Shown here in pieces: positions 52,127-59,180 of a DNA stretch of 64,000 nucleotides (the stretch's first letter is position 1; every line of letters begins with the position of its first letter). The notes under the pieces are model-generated. The model was not told the origin of the DNA. It did not search any database and saw only the letters and a program-made list of their open reading frames with translations. Position numbers and translations under genes: made by a program. Location of the stretch: positions 1 through 64,000 of the forward strand of contig JBDUUL010000011.1 in NCBI GenBank assembly GCA_039938515.1. Reading direction: 5' to 3'. Origin of the DNA: Nitrososphaera sp. (GTDB taxonomy: Archaea > Thermoproteota > Nitrososphaeria > Nitrososphaerales > Nitrososphaeraceae).

Positions 52127-52402
52127 CTATCTTTTCGAAATCAGGAGTTCTCTTTCTAGCTGCTTTGAGGTAATCTGCGGTATGCTGCCAATGCTGATCC
52201 GTTCGCTATCGTCATGACTCAGAAACGCGAATTCTCCGTCTTGCTTCGCCGGCTTATCAGACCAGAAATGCCTTGCATAATCGATTGCAACCTCCTCAGC
52301 ACTCTCGATAGTATTTGCCCTGACTACACGCTTTAGGTAGTATTCATTGTCTGCGTTTGTGACATCGAATACCACCAAGTAAAGCCTGCCTGGCTTGTCC
52401 AT
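52127..52402 (-). CDS. hypothetical protein of the element
   Basis: A 91-residue alpha/beta protein: MDKPGRLYLVVFDVTNADN, 'YYLKRVVRANTIESAEEVAI', 'FAFLSHDDSERISIGS'. The first strand and helix layout suggests a small single-domain protein. It ends the minus-strand operon 54000-52127. No family is recognised. Confidence 0.6.
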   Translation of the reverse strand: MDKPGRLYLVVFDVTNADNEYYLKRVVRANTIESAEEVAIDYARHFWSDKPAKQDGEFAFLSHDDSERISIGSIPQITSKQLERELLISKR

Positions 52403-52406
52403 AGCC

Positions 52407-52814
52407 TCATTGGCCTTCTTTCCGCCTCTCGCTGGCCTTCCTGCCTTTCTTAATTAGCGAGTCTCTGACTAATACTAATTCTTCCTCGCCGAGCTGCCGG
52501 AATACTTCTACAAGCAGTGGCGATACAGCCACAGCCTGCTCTGGCTCTACATCATACTCATATCCCACGATTTGCTTCGCAGTCTCTAACCTCCTTGCAG
52601 TCCTTTTCTCAACCTCACCGAGCTGCTTTTGGTTTAATAGCTCGCCTGGCTCAATCTGAGTTCCACGTGCCCTCCTCGACTCTTCGACCAATTCTTTTAT
52701 CCTGTTGCTTGCTGTCTTCTTGTCTAGTTGTTCTATCTCCGTAGGAGACACACCAAATCTGGCCAAGGTCTCCGCCTGTCGTTCTGTTGGTTTTGTCGTT
52801 ATAGTTCCGTTCAT
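52407..52814 (-). CDS. hypothetical helical protein with TxxQ..L..xGV motif
   Basis: About 135 residues from the ATG at 52814, which has GGTGGG just upstream. The first part (TERQAETLARFGVSPTEIEQ) followed by 'LDKKTASNRIKELVEESRR' is a helical motif seen in various small DNA-related proteins, where a short helix and 'K..As..I..L' follow a Gln. The rest is charged and helical, perhaps a coiled coil. It may bind nucleic acid. Four bases separate it from the next gene. Confidence 0.6.
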   Translation of the reverse strand: MNGTITTKPTERQAETLARFGVSPTEIEQLDKKTASNRIKELVEESRRARGTQIEPGELLNQKQLGEVEKRTARRLETAKQIVGYEYDVEPEQAVAVSPLLVEVFRQLGEEELVLVRDSLIKKGRKASERRKEGQ

Positions 52815-52884
52815 TTTTCCCACCATTAGCACAATCTATGATTTTGAAGTTCCTTAATCCGATGCGTTTGCTTCGGTTTTCAAT

Positions 52885-52915
52885 CACTTTAGCAGAGCGG
52901 TGCGCACACACTTTA
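52885..52915. repeat. CACTTTAG / GTGCGCAC repeat module, promoter copy
   Basis: CACTTTAG (52885-52892), GTGCGCAC (52900-52907), then CACTTTA again (52909-52915). It lies 70-100 bases upstream of the gene starting at 52814 on the minus strand. Confidence 0.55.
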
Positions 52916-52938
52916 CAAAGGCCATGTTCACGGTCATT

Positions 52939-53262
52939 TCATGACACTGCTTCACTCTTCGTTTTTATCCAGATGTTGATTTCATTTTCTTCATTTGAAA
53001 GCCTGTCTTCCTGTTCCAGCATACGCTTGTAAGCATGCAACATTCCAATGCTAAGTTGCGAGTAATCGCCTTCAACGCTTTCTGAAATCGTTTCTATTGC
53101 CTTCTCATAATCCATCGTTGGAATATAGTCAGCGAGTAGCGAGAGCTCAAACTCGTCAAAATTGCATGCCTCGTCACGTTGCTCAAAAGTCAGAGCATTC
53201 AAAGAAGCCTTCCTTCGCTCGAACCTTTGTTCTCGTTCTTCTTTTGTAAGTTTAGATTCCAT
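52939..53262 (-). CDS. hypothetical acidic helical protein
   Basis: A 107-residue charged protein: MESKLTKEEREQRFERRKAS, 'DEACNFDEFELSLLADYIPT', 'AIETISESVEGDYSQLSIGM', 'HAYKRMLEQEDRLSNEENEI'. Helical throughout, with no cysteine motif or membrane span. It follows the 53273-53803 gene by ten bases in the same direction. Unknown family. Confidence 0.58.
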   Translation of the reverse strand: MESKLTKEEREQRFERRKASLNALTFEQRDEACNFDEFELSLLADYIPTMDYEKAIETISESVEGDYSQLSIGMLHAYKRMLEQEDRLSNEENEINIWIKTKSEAVS

Positions 53263-53272
53263 GTGTGCACGC

Positions 53273-53803
53273 CTAGTTCCTCATTCCTTCCCTTGCCTGC
53301 TTTGCCAGCATAGCCTCGTTCTCAACGTCTTCCTTGTCCCATCTCTTCAGATAGTCGATAAACTCTTTGCTTGTGAATTTGCCATCCCATAATTCCAAGT
53401 CGATGTATTTCAGAGAGTTTGTAAACTGCAGTATCGCAGTAGTATTCAGGTATACGTTGGCCAAGGCAACGAACACGTCTCTTTCAGGCTCTGGAGCCTG
53501 CTCACATTCCTGCCTATATCTGCCCTGCAAGCCCATTCCAAGAAAATCGAACACTCTGAACTTTGGTATAGTAAGGTCATAAACTGCCTGCTTTATCCCG
53601 AGCGTTTCGATGCCGAAATACTCTAGCGTTCCTGCAACTGCGAGAACGTCGTAACGGTTAAGGCTATTTCGAACATCAACCGATGAAGGCTCCTTCCTTT
53701 CTCCCTGCTTGATTAATCTGTTCCATAGCTCACTTCTTGGCTCTGCCTTTGCACTTCTTCGTCTATCGATGGTATCACCTTTTGAAACATCCTGATAATG
53801 CAA
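53273..53803 (-). CDS. hypothetical protein of the element
   Basis: A 176-residue frame. From about residue 45 it reads as a globular helical protein ('RYDVLAVAGTLEYFGIETLG', 'VALANVYLNTTAILQFTNSL', 'LWDGKFTSKEFIDYLKRWD'). The first 30 codons overlap the upstream zinc-protein gene by 91 bases. The overlap region contains no other ATG, so either the genes truly overlap or translation starts at a rare codon inside. No family is recognised. Confidence 0.55.
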   Translation of the reverse strand: MHYQDVSKGDTIDRRRSAKAEPRSELWNRLIKQGERKEPSSVDVRNSLNRYDVLAVAGTLEYFGIETLGIKQAVYDLTIPKFRVFDFLGMGLQGRYRQECEQAPEPERDVFVALANVYLNTTAILQFTNSLKYIDLELWDGKFTSKEFIDYLKRWDKEDVENEAMLAKQAREGMRN

Positions 53804-54000
53804 GCGAGTTGGTCTTTGCTTAGAATCAAGTAAGCCCTTCCCAAGCGACTGCCTTCCATAACCTTGAACAGAAATCTGTCATGGTCTGAAATGTCCATCT
53901 CTTCCAGCTCCAGTCTATGGTCAGAGCCGAGTATCAAAATCTGTTTCTTTGGTTCGTTCGGTTCAAGATCACTTCCGCATGTTGCACAGACTCTTGGCAT
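53713..54000 (-). CDS. small protein with N-terminal zinc knuckle
   Basis: A 95-residue protein: MPRVCATCGSDLEPNEPKKQ has one C-x2-C knuckle, then an acidic segment (DHRLELEEMDISDHDRFLFK) and a helix (LSKDQLACIIRMFQKVI). It is the first gene of the minus-strand operon that runs from 54000 to 52127. Its start is preceded by two CACTTTA repeats within 32 bases, which may include its promoter (CTTAAATC lies about 35 bases upstream). Function unknown. Confidence 0.6.
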   Translation of the reverse strand: MPRVCATCGSDLEPNEPKKQILILGSDHRLELEEMDISDHDRFLFKVMEGSRLGRAYLILSKDQLACIIRMFQKVIPSIDEEVQRQSQEVSYGTD

Positions 54001-54005
54001 GGTAT

Positions 54006-54193
54006 CACTTTATACTCTTTAGTCACTTTAGATTTAAGATTCTTGAGAAATGCTTAGGTTTTACATAGCGTGCAGTTGAACATAAATCACTTTAGAATCG
54101 AAAGGTGCACACACATTCTTTAATGCTAGTCTGCTCGATGGGTTTGCTTTAGAAACACGGTGTGCACACAGTTGAGAGACAGGCTGTGCACGC
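54006..54193. repeat. cluster of CACTTTA and GTGCACAC repeats
   Basis: CACTTTA at 54006-54012, CACTTTAG at 54024-54031 and 54088-54095, and a GCTTTAG variant at 54146-54152. GTGCACAC at 54105-54112, the perfect palindrome GTGTGCACAC at 54160-54169 and CTGTGCAC at 54184-54191. A further TGTGTGCAC is at 53263-53271. The cluster fills most of the gap between the recombinase gene and the first operon gene (54001-54314). It could be a multi-site operator or iteron-type origin. Confidence 0.55.
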
Positions 54194-54314
54194 ATTCAAT
54201 ATACGATTTATTATCGATAATACCTTTTGAGATGTCTCGAACATATTCTTACAACCTTAAGCCTCGGATGGGCCCGCCGACCCCACATATCCCGTTATGC
54301 GGCAGGCAGGCCGG

Positions 54315-55649
54315 TCACCTTGGCATCTTGATTATAGCCCTGTTGTTTGGCAGGACAGCGCAAAACTCCCAGCCTTCCAGCAGCCATTTTTCAACTTCTT
54401 CAGCAGCCACTACCTTCTGGTTATTCCTGTTCGCATCAAGCTTTTGCTTCTGCTTTTCCCTGCCCAATTTGTCGATATCGTCAGACGTGAGCGTGGCCAA
54501 GTCTAGCTCCTTTGCTTCTATCTCTTCGTCAGAGTATCCCGCAACTTTGAGGAATTGCCTGTTCATCTGAGACTTCAGCTGGTCGATGTTGCTGCCACTC
54601 TTGTTCCAGGTGACCAGATGCTTGTCCGAAGCCTTGCGGAATGCAAAGCGCATCTTTTCAACTACGTCTTCTGGAAGCTTCTTGTTGAGCGTATAGGTAT
54701 GCTCGATATCGCCAGTGTGGCCCATCCAGAATACGCGGAAATCCCGAATAATGAGGCCGTCCATTTCAGCCACCATCATCCTGGTGTCAAAATACCTGCG
54801 GAGGACATAGGGTCTCCATTTGAAGCCGGCCCTTCTGATTGGGCGCCTTATTGCATCAGACAGGTTCACAGTCCGTAGATGCCCATTGGGCCCTCGGCTT
54901 GACTGATCCTTCCAGCCTTCATTGCCCTTCCACCAGTCCTGTGTAATCACAGCAGCCTTTGCGGTGATCTTTTCTCCCCTCCTGATGCGATATTCTATGT
55001 ACTGTTTCAGGTATTCGCACTCCTCAGCTGGAGCGAATGTGAAGTATTGGTGCCCGGCTTTTGACAGGTTCGCCCTGACAGTAATCATTGCTGGTATTCG
55101 CGCGAACTGGACAGCTCCACTCTGATCGATGACCATCTCTGGAATATCGTCCATGACCAATCCGTCGTTGCCTTCTGCATCTCCCAAGGACTCTGGCCTT
55201 AGTCCTGAGAGTGCTATCAGGCCAGCCGCTGCTTTGGCGCGTGGTGAACCAAAAGAGAATATCTTGTTGGCCTCTTCCTGGCTGGGCACCTTCTCGTCTG
55301 CCACCGTTACAAGCTCGTTTCTCCGCGAGATTTTGATCCGCTGATTTACTTGAATTCCGTTGAACGAGAGCCAGTTCTTTACAGGTTTGACGTTGTTTGA
55401 GATATACGAACCGCTCTTGCCCTCCTTTTCCAGCGCGGTCACCATGTCAAGGAGAAATGCAGAAGCTCTCTTCTGGTTCATCCTTGCGATGTCTTTTGGG
55501 AGGACGTTAAACCGCTTGTGTATCATTCCCATGCGTCTGAACCATTCAAAAGCGGTGTTGGTGCTTCCGCGTTTCACATTTTCATACCATCTTTTGAAAT
55601 TCTCGTCGTCAAAGAGATACACATACGGCGACTTGGCGAGCTCTGTCAC
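54315..55649 (-). CDS. tyrosine recombinase/integrase of the element
   Basis: A 444-residue intact integrase. The N-terminal 120 residues form a SAM-like arm/core-binding domain (AFEWFRRMGMIHKRF; 'ALEKEGKSGSYISNNVKPVK'). The catalytic domain has the first Arg in 'GLIALSGLRPESLG', a second Arg in 'RPYVLRRYFDTRM' (the usual His before it is Tyr here), His in 'WMGHTGDIEHTYT', and the nucleophile Tyr in the same segment. It would cut and join the 15-bp core in tRNA-Trp. It begins 49 bases from the right attachment site and is not split by it, unlike SSV-type integrases. The C-terminal 50 residues are a charged helical tail. Confidence 0.9.
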   Translation of the reverse strand: MTELAKSPYVYLFDDENFKRWYENVKRGSTNTAFEWFRRMGMIHKRFNVLPKDIARMNQKRASAFLLDMVTALEKEGKSGSYISNNVKPVKNWLSFNGIQVNQRIKISRRNELVTVADEKVPSQEEANKIFSFGSPRAKAAAGLIALSGLRPESLGDAEGNDGLVMDDIPEMVIDQSGAVQFARIPAMITVRANLSKAGHQYFTFAPAEECEYLKQYIEYRIRRGEKITAKAAVITQDWWKGNEGWKDQSSRGPNGHLRTVNLSDAIRRPIRRAGFKWRPYVLRRYFDTRMMVAEMDGLIIRDFRVFWMGHTGDIEHTYTLNKKLPEDVVEKMRFAFRKASDKHLVTWNKSGSNIDQLKSQMNRQFLKVAGYSDEEIEAKELDLATLTSDDIDKLGREKQKQKLDANRNNQKVVAAEEVEKWLLEGWEFCAVLPNNRAIIKMPR

Positions 55650-55696
55650 GGCTCAAATACGGACACAGAAGCTAAAAGGGTTTCACTTTGAAAACA

Positions 55697-55837
55697 TGGT
55701 GGGGCCGAAGGGATGTATTCTGACGCGGCGCGAGCCGCAATCATTTGAACCCTTGACCCACGGGTTTCTTCTAATCTACCACTAGCCCTTGTGTTAGATC
55801 TGGAGCCCGTTGCGATGCCTGGCTTCGCTACGACCCC
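55697..55837 (-). tRNA. tRNA-Trp(CCA) with two apparent introns
   Basis: Acceptor GGGGTCG (55837-55831) pairs with CGGCCCC (55707-55701; one G-U). D stem GCGA/TCGC with a GG-containing loop. Anticodon stem ACGGG/CCCGT and loop CTCCAGA, giving anticodon CCA. T stem AAGGG (55754-55750), loop TTCAAAT, and CCCTT (55712-55708). Two insertions break this: about 34 bases in the anticodon loop (about 55766-55799; inner TCTAA/TTAGA helix), and about 30 bases between the T loop and the 3' T stem (about 55713-55742; inner GCGGC/GCCGC hairpin). Removing both restores a standard cloverleaf of about 74 bases. Exact splice sites are not certain, as I could not fold a perfect bulge-helix-bulge for either. 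CCA is encoded at 55699-55697 by the element side. Confidence 0.85.
55699..55713. repeat. right attachment site (att core copy) within tRNA-Trp
   Basis: GTGGGGCCGAAGGGA, identical to 43779-43793. On the minus strand it provides the 3' T stem, acceptor strand and discriminator of the tRNA and continues CATG, so the element side encodes CCA. Confidence 0.85.
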
Positions 55838-56003
55838 ACACCAGGCGGCGTCTGTGCGCATTCCCTACAGAAGCCAAGTACGTATAAGTCTTGCTCGCCG
55901 TTTGCGATTGCAGTTAACCAAAGGAAAGCAGAGGTCTTTTCGCTTAGAATGTTTAGTTAATGCGTTTCGAAATTGATATAGAATTTCGTATTTTATCAGT
56001 CCT

Positions 56004-56549
56004 GTGCCAGAAGAAACCCAGTTGCGGGCCAAGCGGACCCGCATAAAAATTCTCCGGGCACTTGCCAATCGCAACGGATCGGCGGGCTTTTCGGACATAA
56101 AGTCATTGACCGGCCTTTCGACCGGGTCGATATACTATCATCTTGAGCGGATGGACAACTATGTGTCCAAGAGCGAGCGGCACTCGTACAGAATAACAGA
56201 GGAGGGACGGGAGCTTCTCCGCCAGCTTGACAGCTCCAAAACTGCCCATTCAAACGTGCAGAAGAAGAACACCAACCATGACCAGCAAACCGGGGCGGGT
56301 GGCGGCGAAGAAACGCTAAACGGACGCGGCTCCGGCTCGGCCGGGAGATTTTTGGTCGTCCTTGCGCTCGCCGCCGCGGGAATCGCAATCATGCTGTCCG
56401 TCTTGACGGGTGCGACTGTTGCTCCTTCCGGCGGTAGCTTCCACTCTGTGGGCATCCTGCTTTTTACAGCCGCTGGGAGCAGCTCCTGCATTTCGCTTCA
56501 TTGCTTGGCCGCGGCACCTGCATCATATTCGCGGCCTTGGCACTACTGA
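56004..56549 (+). CDS. winged-helix protein with C-terminal membrane helices
   Basis: A frame of 181 codons from a GTG. Residues 1-75 are an ArsR-like winged helix (RIKILRALANRNGSAGFSDI; 'TGLSTGSIYYHLERMDNYVS'; wing 'SYRITEEGRELLRQL'). A polar linker follows, then one clear membrane helix (FLVVLALAAAGIAIMLSVL) and a second weaker one. Membrane-tethered winged helices of this kind are common in Nitrososphaera-like genomes and may sense signals at the membrane. The last 20 residues (Ser/Cys/Ala-rich, ending PASYSRPWHY) are odd, so a frameshift near 56480-56500 is possible. Confidence 0.7.
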   Translation: MPEETQLRAKRTRIKILRALANRNGSAGFSDIKSLTGLSTGSIYYHLERMDNYVSKSERHSYRITEEGRELLRQLDSSKTAHSNVQKKNTNHDQQTGAGGGEETLNGRGSGSAGRFLVVLALAAAGIAIMLSVLTGATVAPSGGSFHSVGILLFTAAGSSSCISLHCLAAAPASYSRPWHY

Positions 56550-56604
56550 AATACCGAGACAAGGGAGTGCCAGCTCGCCGCTTTTTTCACAAAACAACAG
56601 GATT

Positions 56605-57771
56605 CTAGCATACGCCCATGTCGTGAGCAGCGCCACCCAAAAGGAATAGGCCTCTGCCACGGTTTGCCGTTGCACTCTCGGAAGTGCCCGCACGGAGCCG
56701 GCGCATCCTGATTTTGTGTCCTTCCAAAATACTCGGCTCCTGCCCGGCCTGCTGGCGCGTCTTTGCGGGAACTTGATTGATTTGAGCGGAGTTATCTTGG
56801 TGGTTGATGTCTCCCTGAATTATCTGCGAAATTGGCATCGCAGTACCGGAATCCCGCATAAGTTCCAAGAGTTCAAGGCACCTTTTGCGGACTGTTACGG
56901 TACTGACATCTGCCGCAATTGCAATTCTCAACTGCGTCGTGTACTCGTTGCACTCTACCGCAGCGAGGTATAACGCGGCGGCTGCAAGTGACACCGGGTT
57001 CTTGCCGGAGAGCAGCGCATTGTCGCCGGCCCTGCCAAGTATTTCAAGCGCCCTTCGTACAGACCTCTCTGAAAGCTTTGCCTTGTCTGCGATCCTCGAG
57101 ATGCTGTTTGAAGGAACAGGCAGCGGCACCTGGAGCTTCATTTCCCGGAGAAGAAACTTGTAGTAATAGGCGAGATTTCTCTTTTCGGCACCGCCGACAA
57201 CTTCCTGAAGCTCCGCCATAGACCGGGGCGTACCCGAGTCCTTGCAGGCGATGTATACCGCCGCAGCAACTATGCACGAAATTGAGCGTCCCCGAATGAG
57301 GCCGCGGTCCAGAGCCTTTCTGTAAATGTATGCCGAGCGCTCTGCCACCGGCAGGCCGATGCCAAGAATTTCCGTAATCCTGCGTATCTCCCTCATTGCC
57401 TTGTTCAGGTTCTTTGTCTTTGAATTGTTAGAAACGGTAATCTTGTTGAGCCGGCGCAGCCTCTCGATTTCCGTGTAGTCGTGGATGTGCTTGCCGCTTG
57501 CGTCGACGTTTTTCTTGTCAATGAAACTTGAAAGACCCATGTCATACATCATAAGAGAGACGGGTTCGCCGGTGCGATAACGCCTGTCCATCTCTTCAAA
57601 GGAAAAGGCGCGTCGCTCTGATGCCTGTTCAAGGTATTCTCGTGCAACAATCCCACAACTGCCGCAGACTTCCTCTCCAGTATCGGTGTCCAAGATGAGC
57701 TGTCCCTTGCAGACCGAGCATGCTGCGTTTGTCTCTGTTTCTCGCTGTCCGGCTAACATAGGGAGAGACAT
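56605..57771 (-). CDS. tfb: transcription initiation factor IIB (TFB) with extended C-terminus
   Basis: A 388-residue TFB. N-terminal zinc ribbon (AACSVCKGQLILDTD, then EEVCGSCGIV), B-finger region (ERRAFSFEEMDRRYRTGEP), and two cyclin folds with 'GRSISCIVAAAVYIACKDSG' and 'LSGKNPVSLAAAALYLAAVE'. After about residue 315 it has a tail of roughly 70 residues, rich in Gln, Arg and Gly, not found in short TFBs. It recruits RNA polymerase to TBP-bound promoters. Thaumarchaeota carry several TFBs, and this one may be specialised. Confidence 0.93.
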   Translation of the reverse strand: MSLPMLAGQRETETNAACSVCKGQLILDTDTGEEVCGSCGIVAREYLEQASERRAFSFEEMDRRYRTGEPVSLMMYDMGLSSFIDKKNVDASGKHIHDYTEIERLRRLNKITVSNNSKTKNLNKAMREIRRITEILGIGLPVAERSAYIYRKALDRGLIRGRSISCIVAAAVYIACKDSGTPRSMAELQEVVGGAEKRNLAYYYKFLLREMKLQVPLPVPSNSISRIADKAKLSERSVRRALEILGRAGDNALLSGKNPVSLAAAALYLAAVECNEYTTQLRIAIAADVSTVTVRKRCLELLELMRDSGTAMPISQIIQGDINHQDNSAQINQVPAKTRQQAGQEPSILEGHKIRMRRLRAGTSESATANRGRGLFLLGGAAHDMGVC

Positions 57772-57893
57772 GATTGGGTAATAATAAAGGTCTGTGCAGA
57801 AGCGCTTAGGAACGATTCTGCTAAACTATTTCGTGATACAATGCCTTGCCATGCCGTACTAGAATATTATTGCGGTCAAGTCATGTGCGAGCC

Positions 57894-59180
57894 TTAAGTA
57901 CTGGGCGCGCCCCTGCGAAGGGCGCCGTCGCTGTCCTTGTACCTAAAGCTGCTGAGTTTTATCAGCTGATGATAAGAGCCGAACATGGACTCGTCGGCAG
58001 CATCAAGTACAGACCCGTCTTCCTCCTTTTCCACTTCCCTGTCAAATATCCTCAGAAGCCTGTATGACGTTGACCGCTGCGCAGGTGTTCTGCCGGCTGC
58101 GCGTATGAGTCCCCGGATTTCACGCGGACGCATCAGCTGACCGTGCTGCGAGCCGGCGGCAGTCGAGATGCTCTCGTTAATCAGGGTGCCTCCGAAATCA
58201 TTGGCGCCGGCGGCAAGTAGGATTTGCGACATCTTTGGCCCTTCCTTGACCCACGACACCTGGATGTTCGGAATATGGTTATTCAGCATGATGCGCGCGA
58301 TTGCATGCATTCTGAGCACCTCGTTTCCATCTGCGCCAGGCCGCAGGCCTGATACAGTCTGGTGAGAGAACATCGGAGCCTCGGTGTGCACAAAACTCAG
58401 GGGCACAAATTCGGAAAATCCGTGGGTTTCCTGCTGTATCTGACGCAAAAGTTCGATGTGGTTTGCTATCTGCTGCGGGGTTTCTTTGTGCCCGTACATG
58501 ATAGTAGACGTCGTGGGTATGCCCATACCGTGCGCCTCTTTGATTATCCTTACCCAGTCCTGGACTCGAATCCTGCCCGGCGAAATCTCGTCTCGAAGGC
58601 CCTGGTCAAGTATTTCGGCAGCTGTTCCAGGAAGGCTCCCTACACCGGCTTCCTTGAGGCGGCGCAGATACTCCAGAGTCGAGGTCTCCGACCTCTGAGC
58701 CCCGTAAAGCACTTCTTCTGGCGAGAACGCGTGGATGTGGATGTCCGGCAGCTCATTCTTGACGGCCCGGCAGATTTCCACGTAAAGGTTGCCGTCCATC
58801 CTAGGCGGAAGTCCTGCCTGTATGCAGACTTCAGTCGCGCCCAGGCCGGCTGCTTCTTTTGCTCTTCGAACAATTTCGGAGGGGGGAAGCATGTACCCTT
58901 CTTCTTCCCTAAAGTCGCGGCTAAACGCGCAAAAGCCGCACTGCTTGACGCACACGTTTGTAAAGTTGACGTTTCGGTTTACGACATAAGTTACAATGTC
59001 GCCCACTGTCCTTTTCCGCAGTTCGTTGGCCGCGGCAAGGACGAGAGCCAGTTCAAGGCCGTTGCTGCGAAACAGTTCCACTGCCTGAGCAGCAGAGATA
59101 TCCTTGCCGGCTAGGGCGTCGTCGAGGACAGAAGCAATGACGGGGTCTGTGTTTTTCATCAGACCTTCAAATGTCGTCAA
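57894..59180 (-). CDS. cofH: F420 deazaflavin synthase subunit 2 (CofH)
   Basis: A 428-residue radical SAM enzyme. The cluster loop is C-x3-C-x2-C in 'NVCVKQCGFCAFSRDF'. CofH-type segments follow: 'GATEVCIQAGLPPRMDGNLY', 'IHIHAFSPEEVLYG', 'GSLPGTAAEILDQGLRDEIS', 'NDFGGTLINESISTAAGSQH'. It joins a tyrosine-derived radical to 5-amino-6-ribitylaminouracil, the first step to the F420 chromophore Fo. The N-terminal 55 residues are the usual helical cap. It overlaps the end of cofG by 14 bases and is downstream in one operon. Confidence 0.94.
   Translation of the reverse strand: MTTFEGLMKNTDPVIASVLDDALAGKDISAAQAVELFRSNGLELALVLAAANELRKRTVGDIVTYVVNRNVNFTNVCVKQCGFCAFSRDFREEEGYMLPPSEIVRRAKEAAGLGATEVCIQAGLPPRMDGNLYVEICRAVKNELPDIHIHAFSPEEVLYGAQRSETSTLEYLRRLKEAGVGSLPGTAAEILDQGLRDEISPGRIRVQDWVRIIKEAHGMGIPTTSTIMYGHKETPQQIANHIELLRQIQQETHGFSEFVPLSFVHTEAPMFSHQTVSGLRPGADGNEVLRMHAIARIMLNNHIPNIQVSWVKEGPKMSQILLAAGANDFGGTLINESISTAAGSQHGQLMRPREIRGLIRAAGRTPAQRSTSYRLLRIFDREVEKEEDGSVLDAADESMFGSYHQLIKLSSFRYKDSDGALRRGAPST

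Larger units (their letters stand above)
43779..55713. mobile_element. integrated element in tRNA-Trp, about 11.9 kb
   Basis: The boundaries are an exact 15-bp direct repeat (43779-43793 and 55699-55713) that equals part of the T stem, the acceptor strand and the discriminator of a tRNA-Trp gene. The right copy completes the tRNA; the left copy is the displaced original end followed by a T-rich terminator. An intact tyrosine recombinase begins 49 bases inside the right end. Inside are a HerA-type ATPase, small membrane and zinc proteins, AbrB-like and winged-helix regulators, a HEPN-like protein, two secreted proteins and repeated DNA modules. No replication initiator, relaxase or virion protein was recognised. 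It could be an integrated plasmid, a mobilisable island or a virus with unknown capsid. Confidence 0.85.

Noticed and set aside
58362-59114. 250-codon plus-strand frame
   Set aside because: Antisense to cofH, which is well supported by the radical SAM motif.
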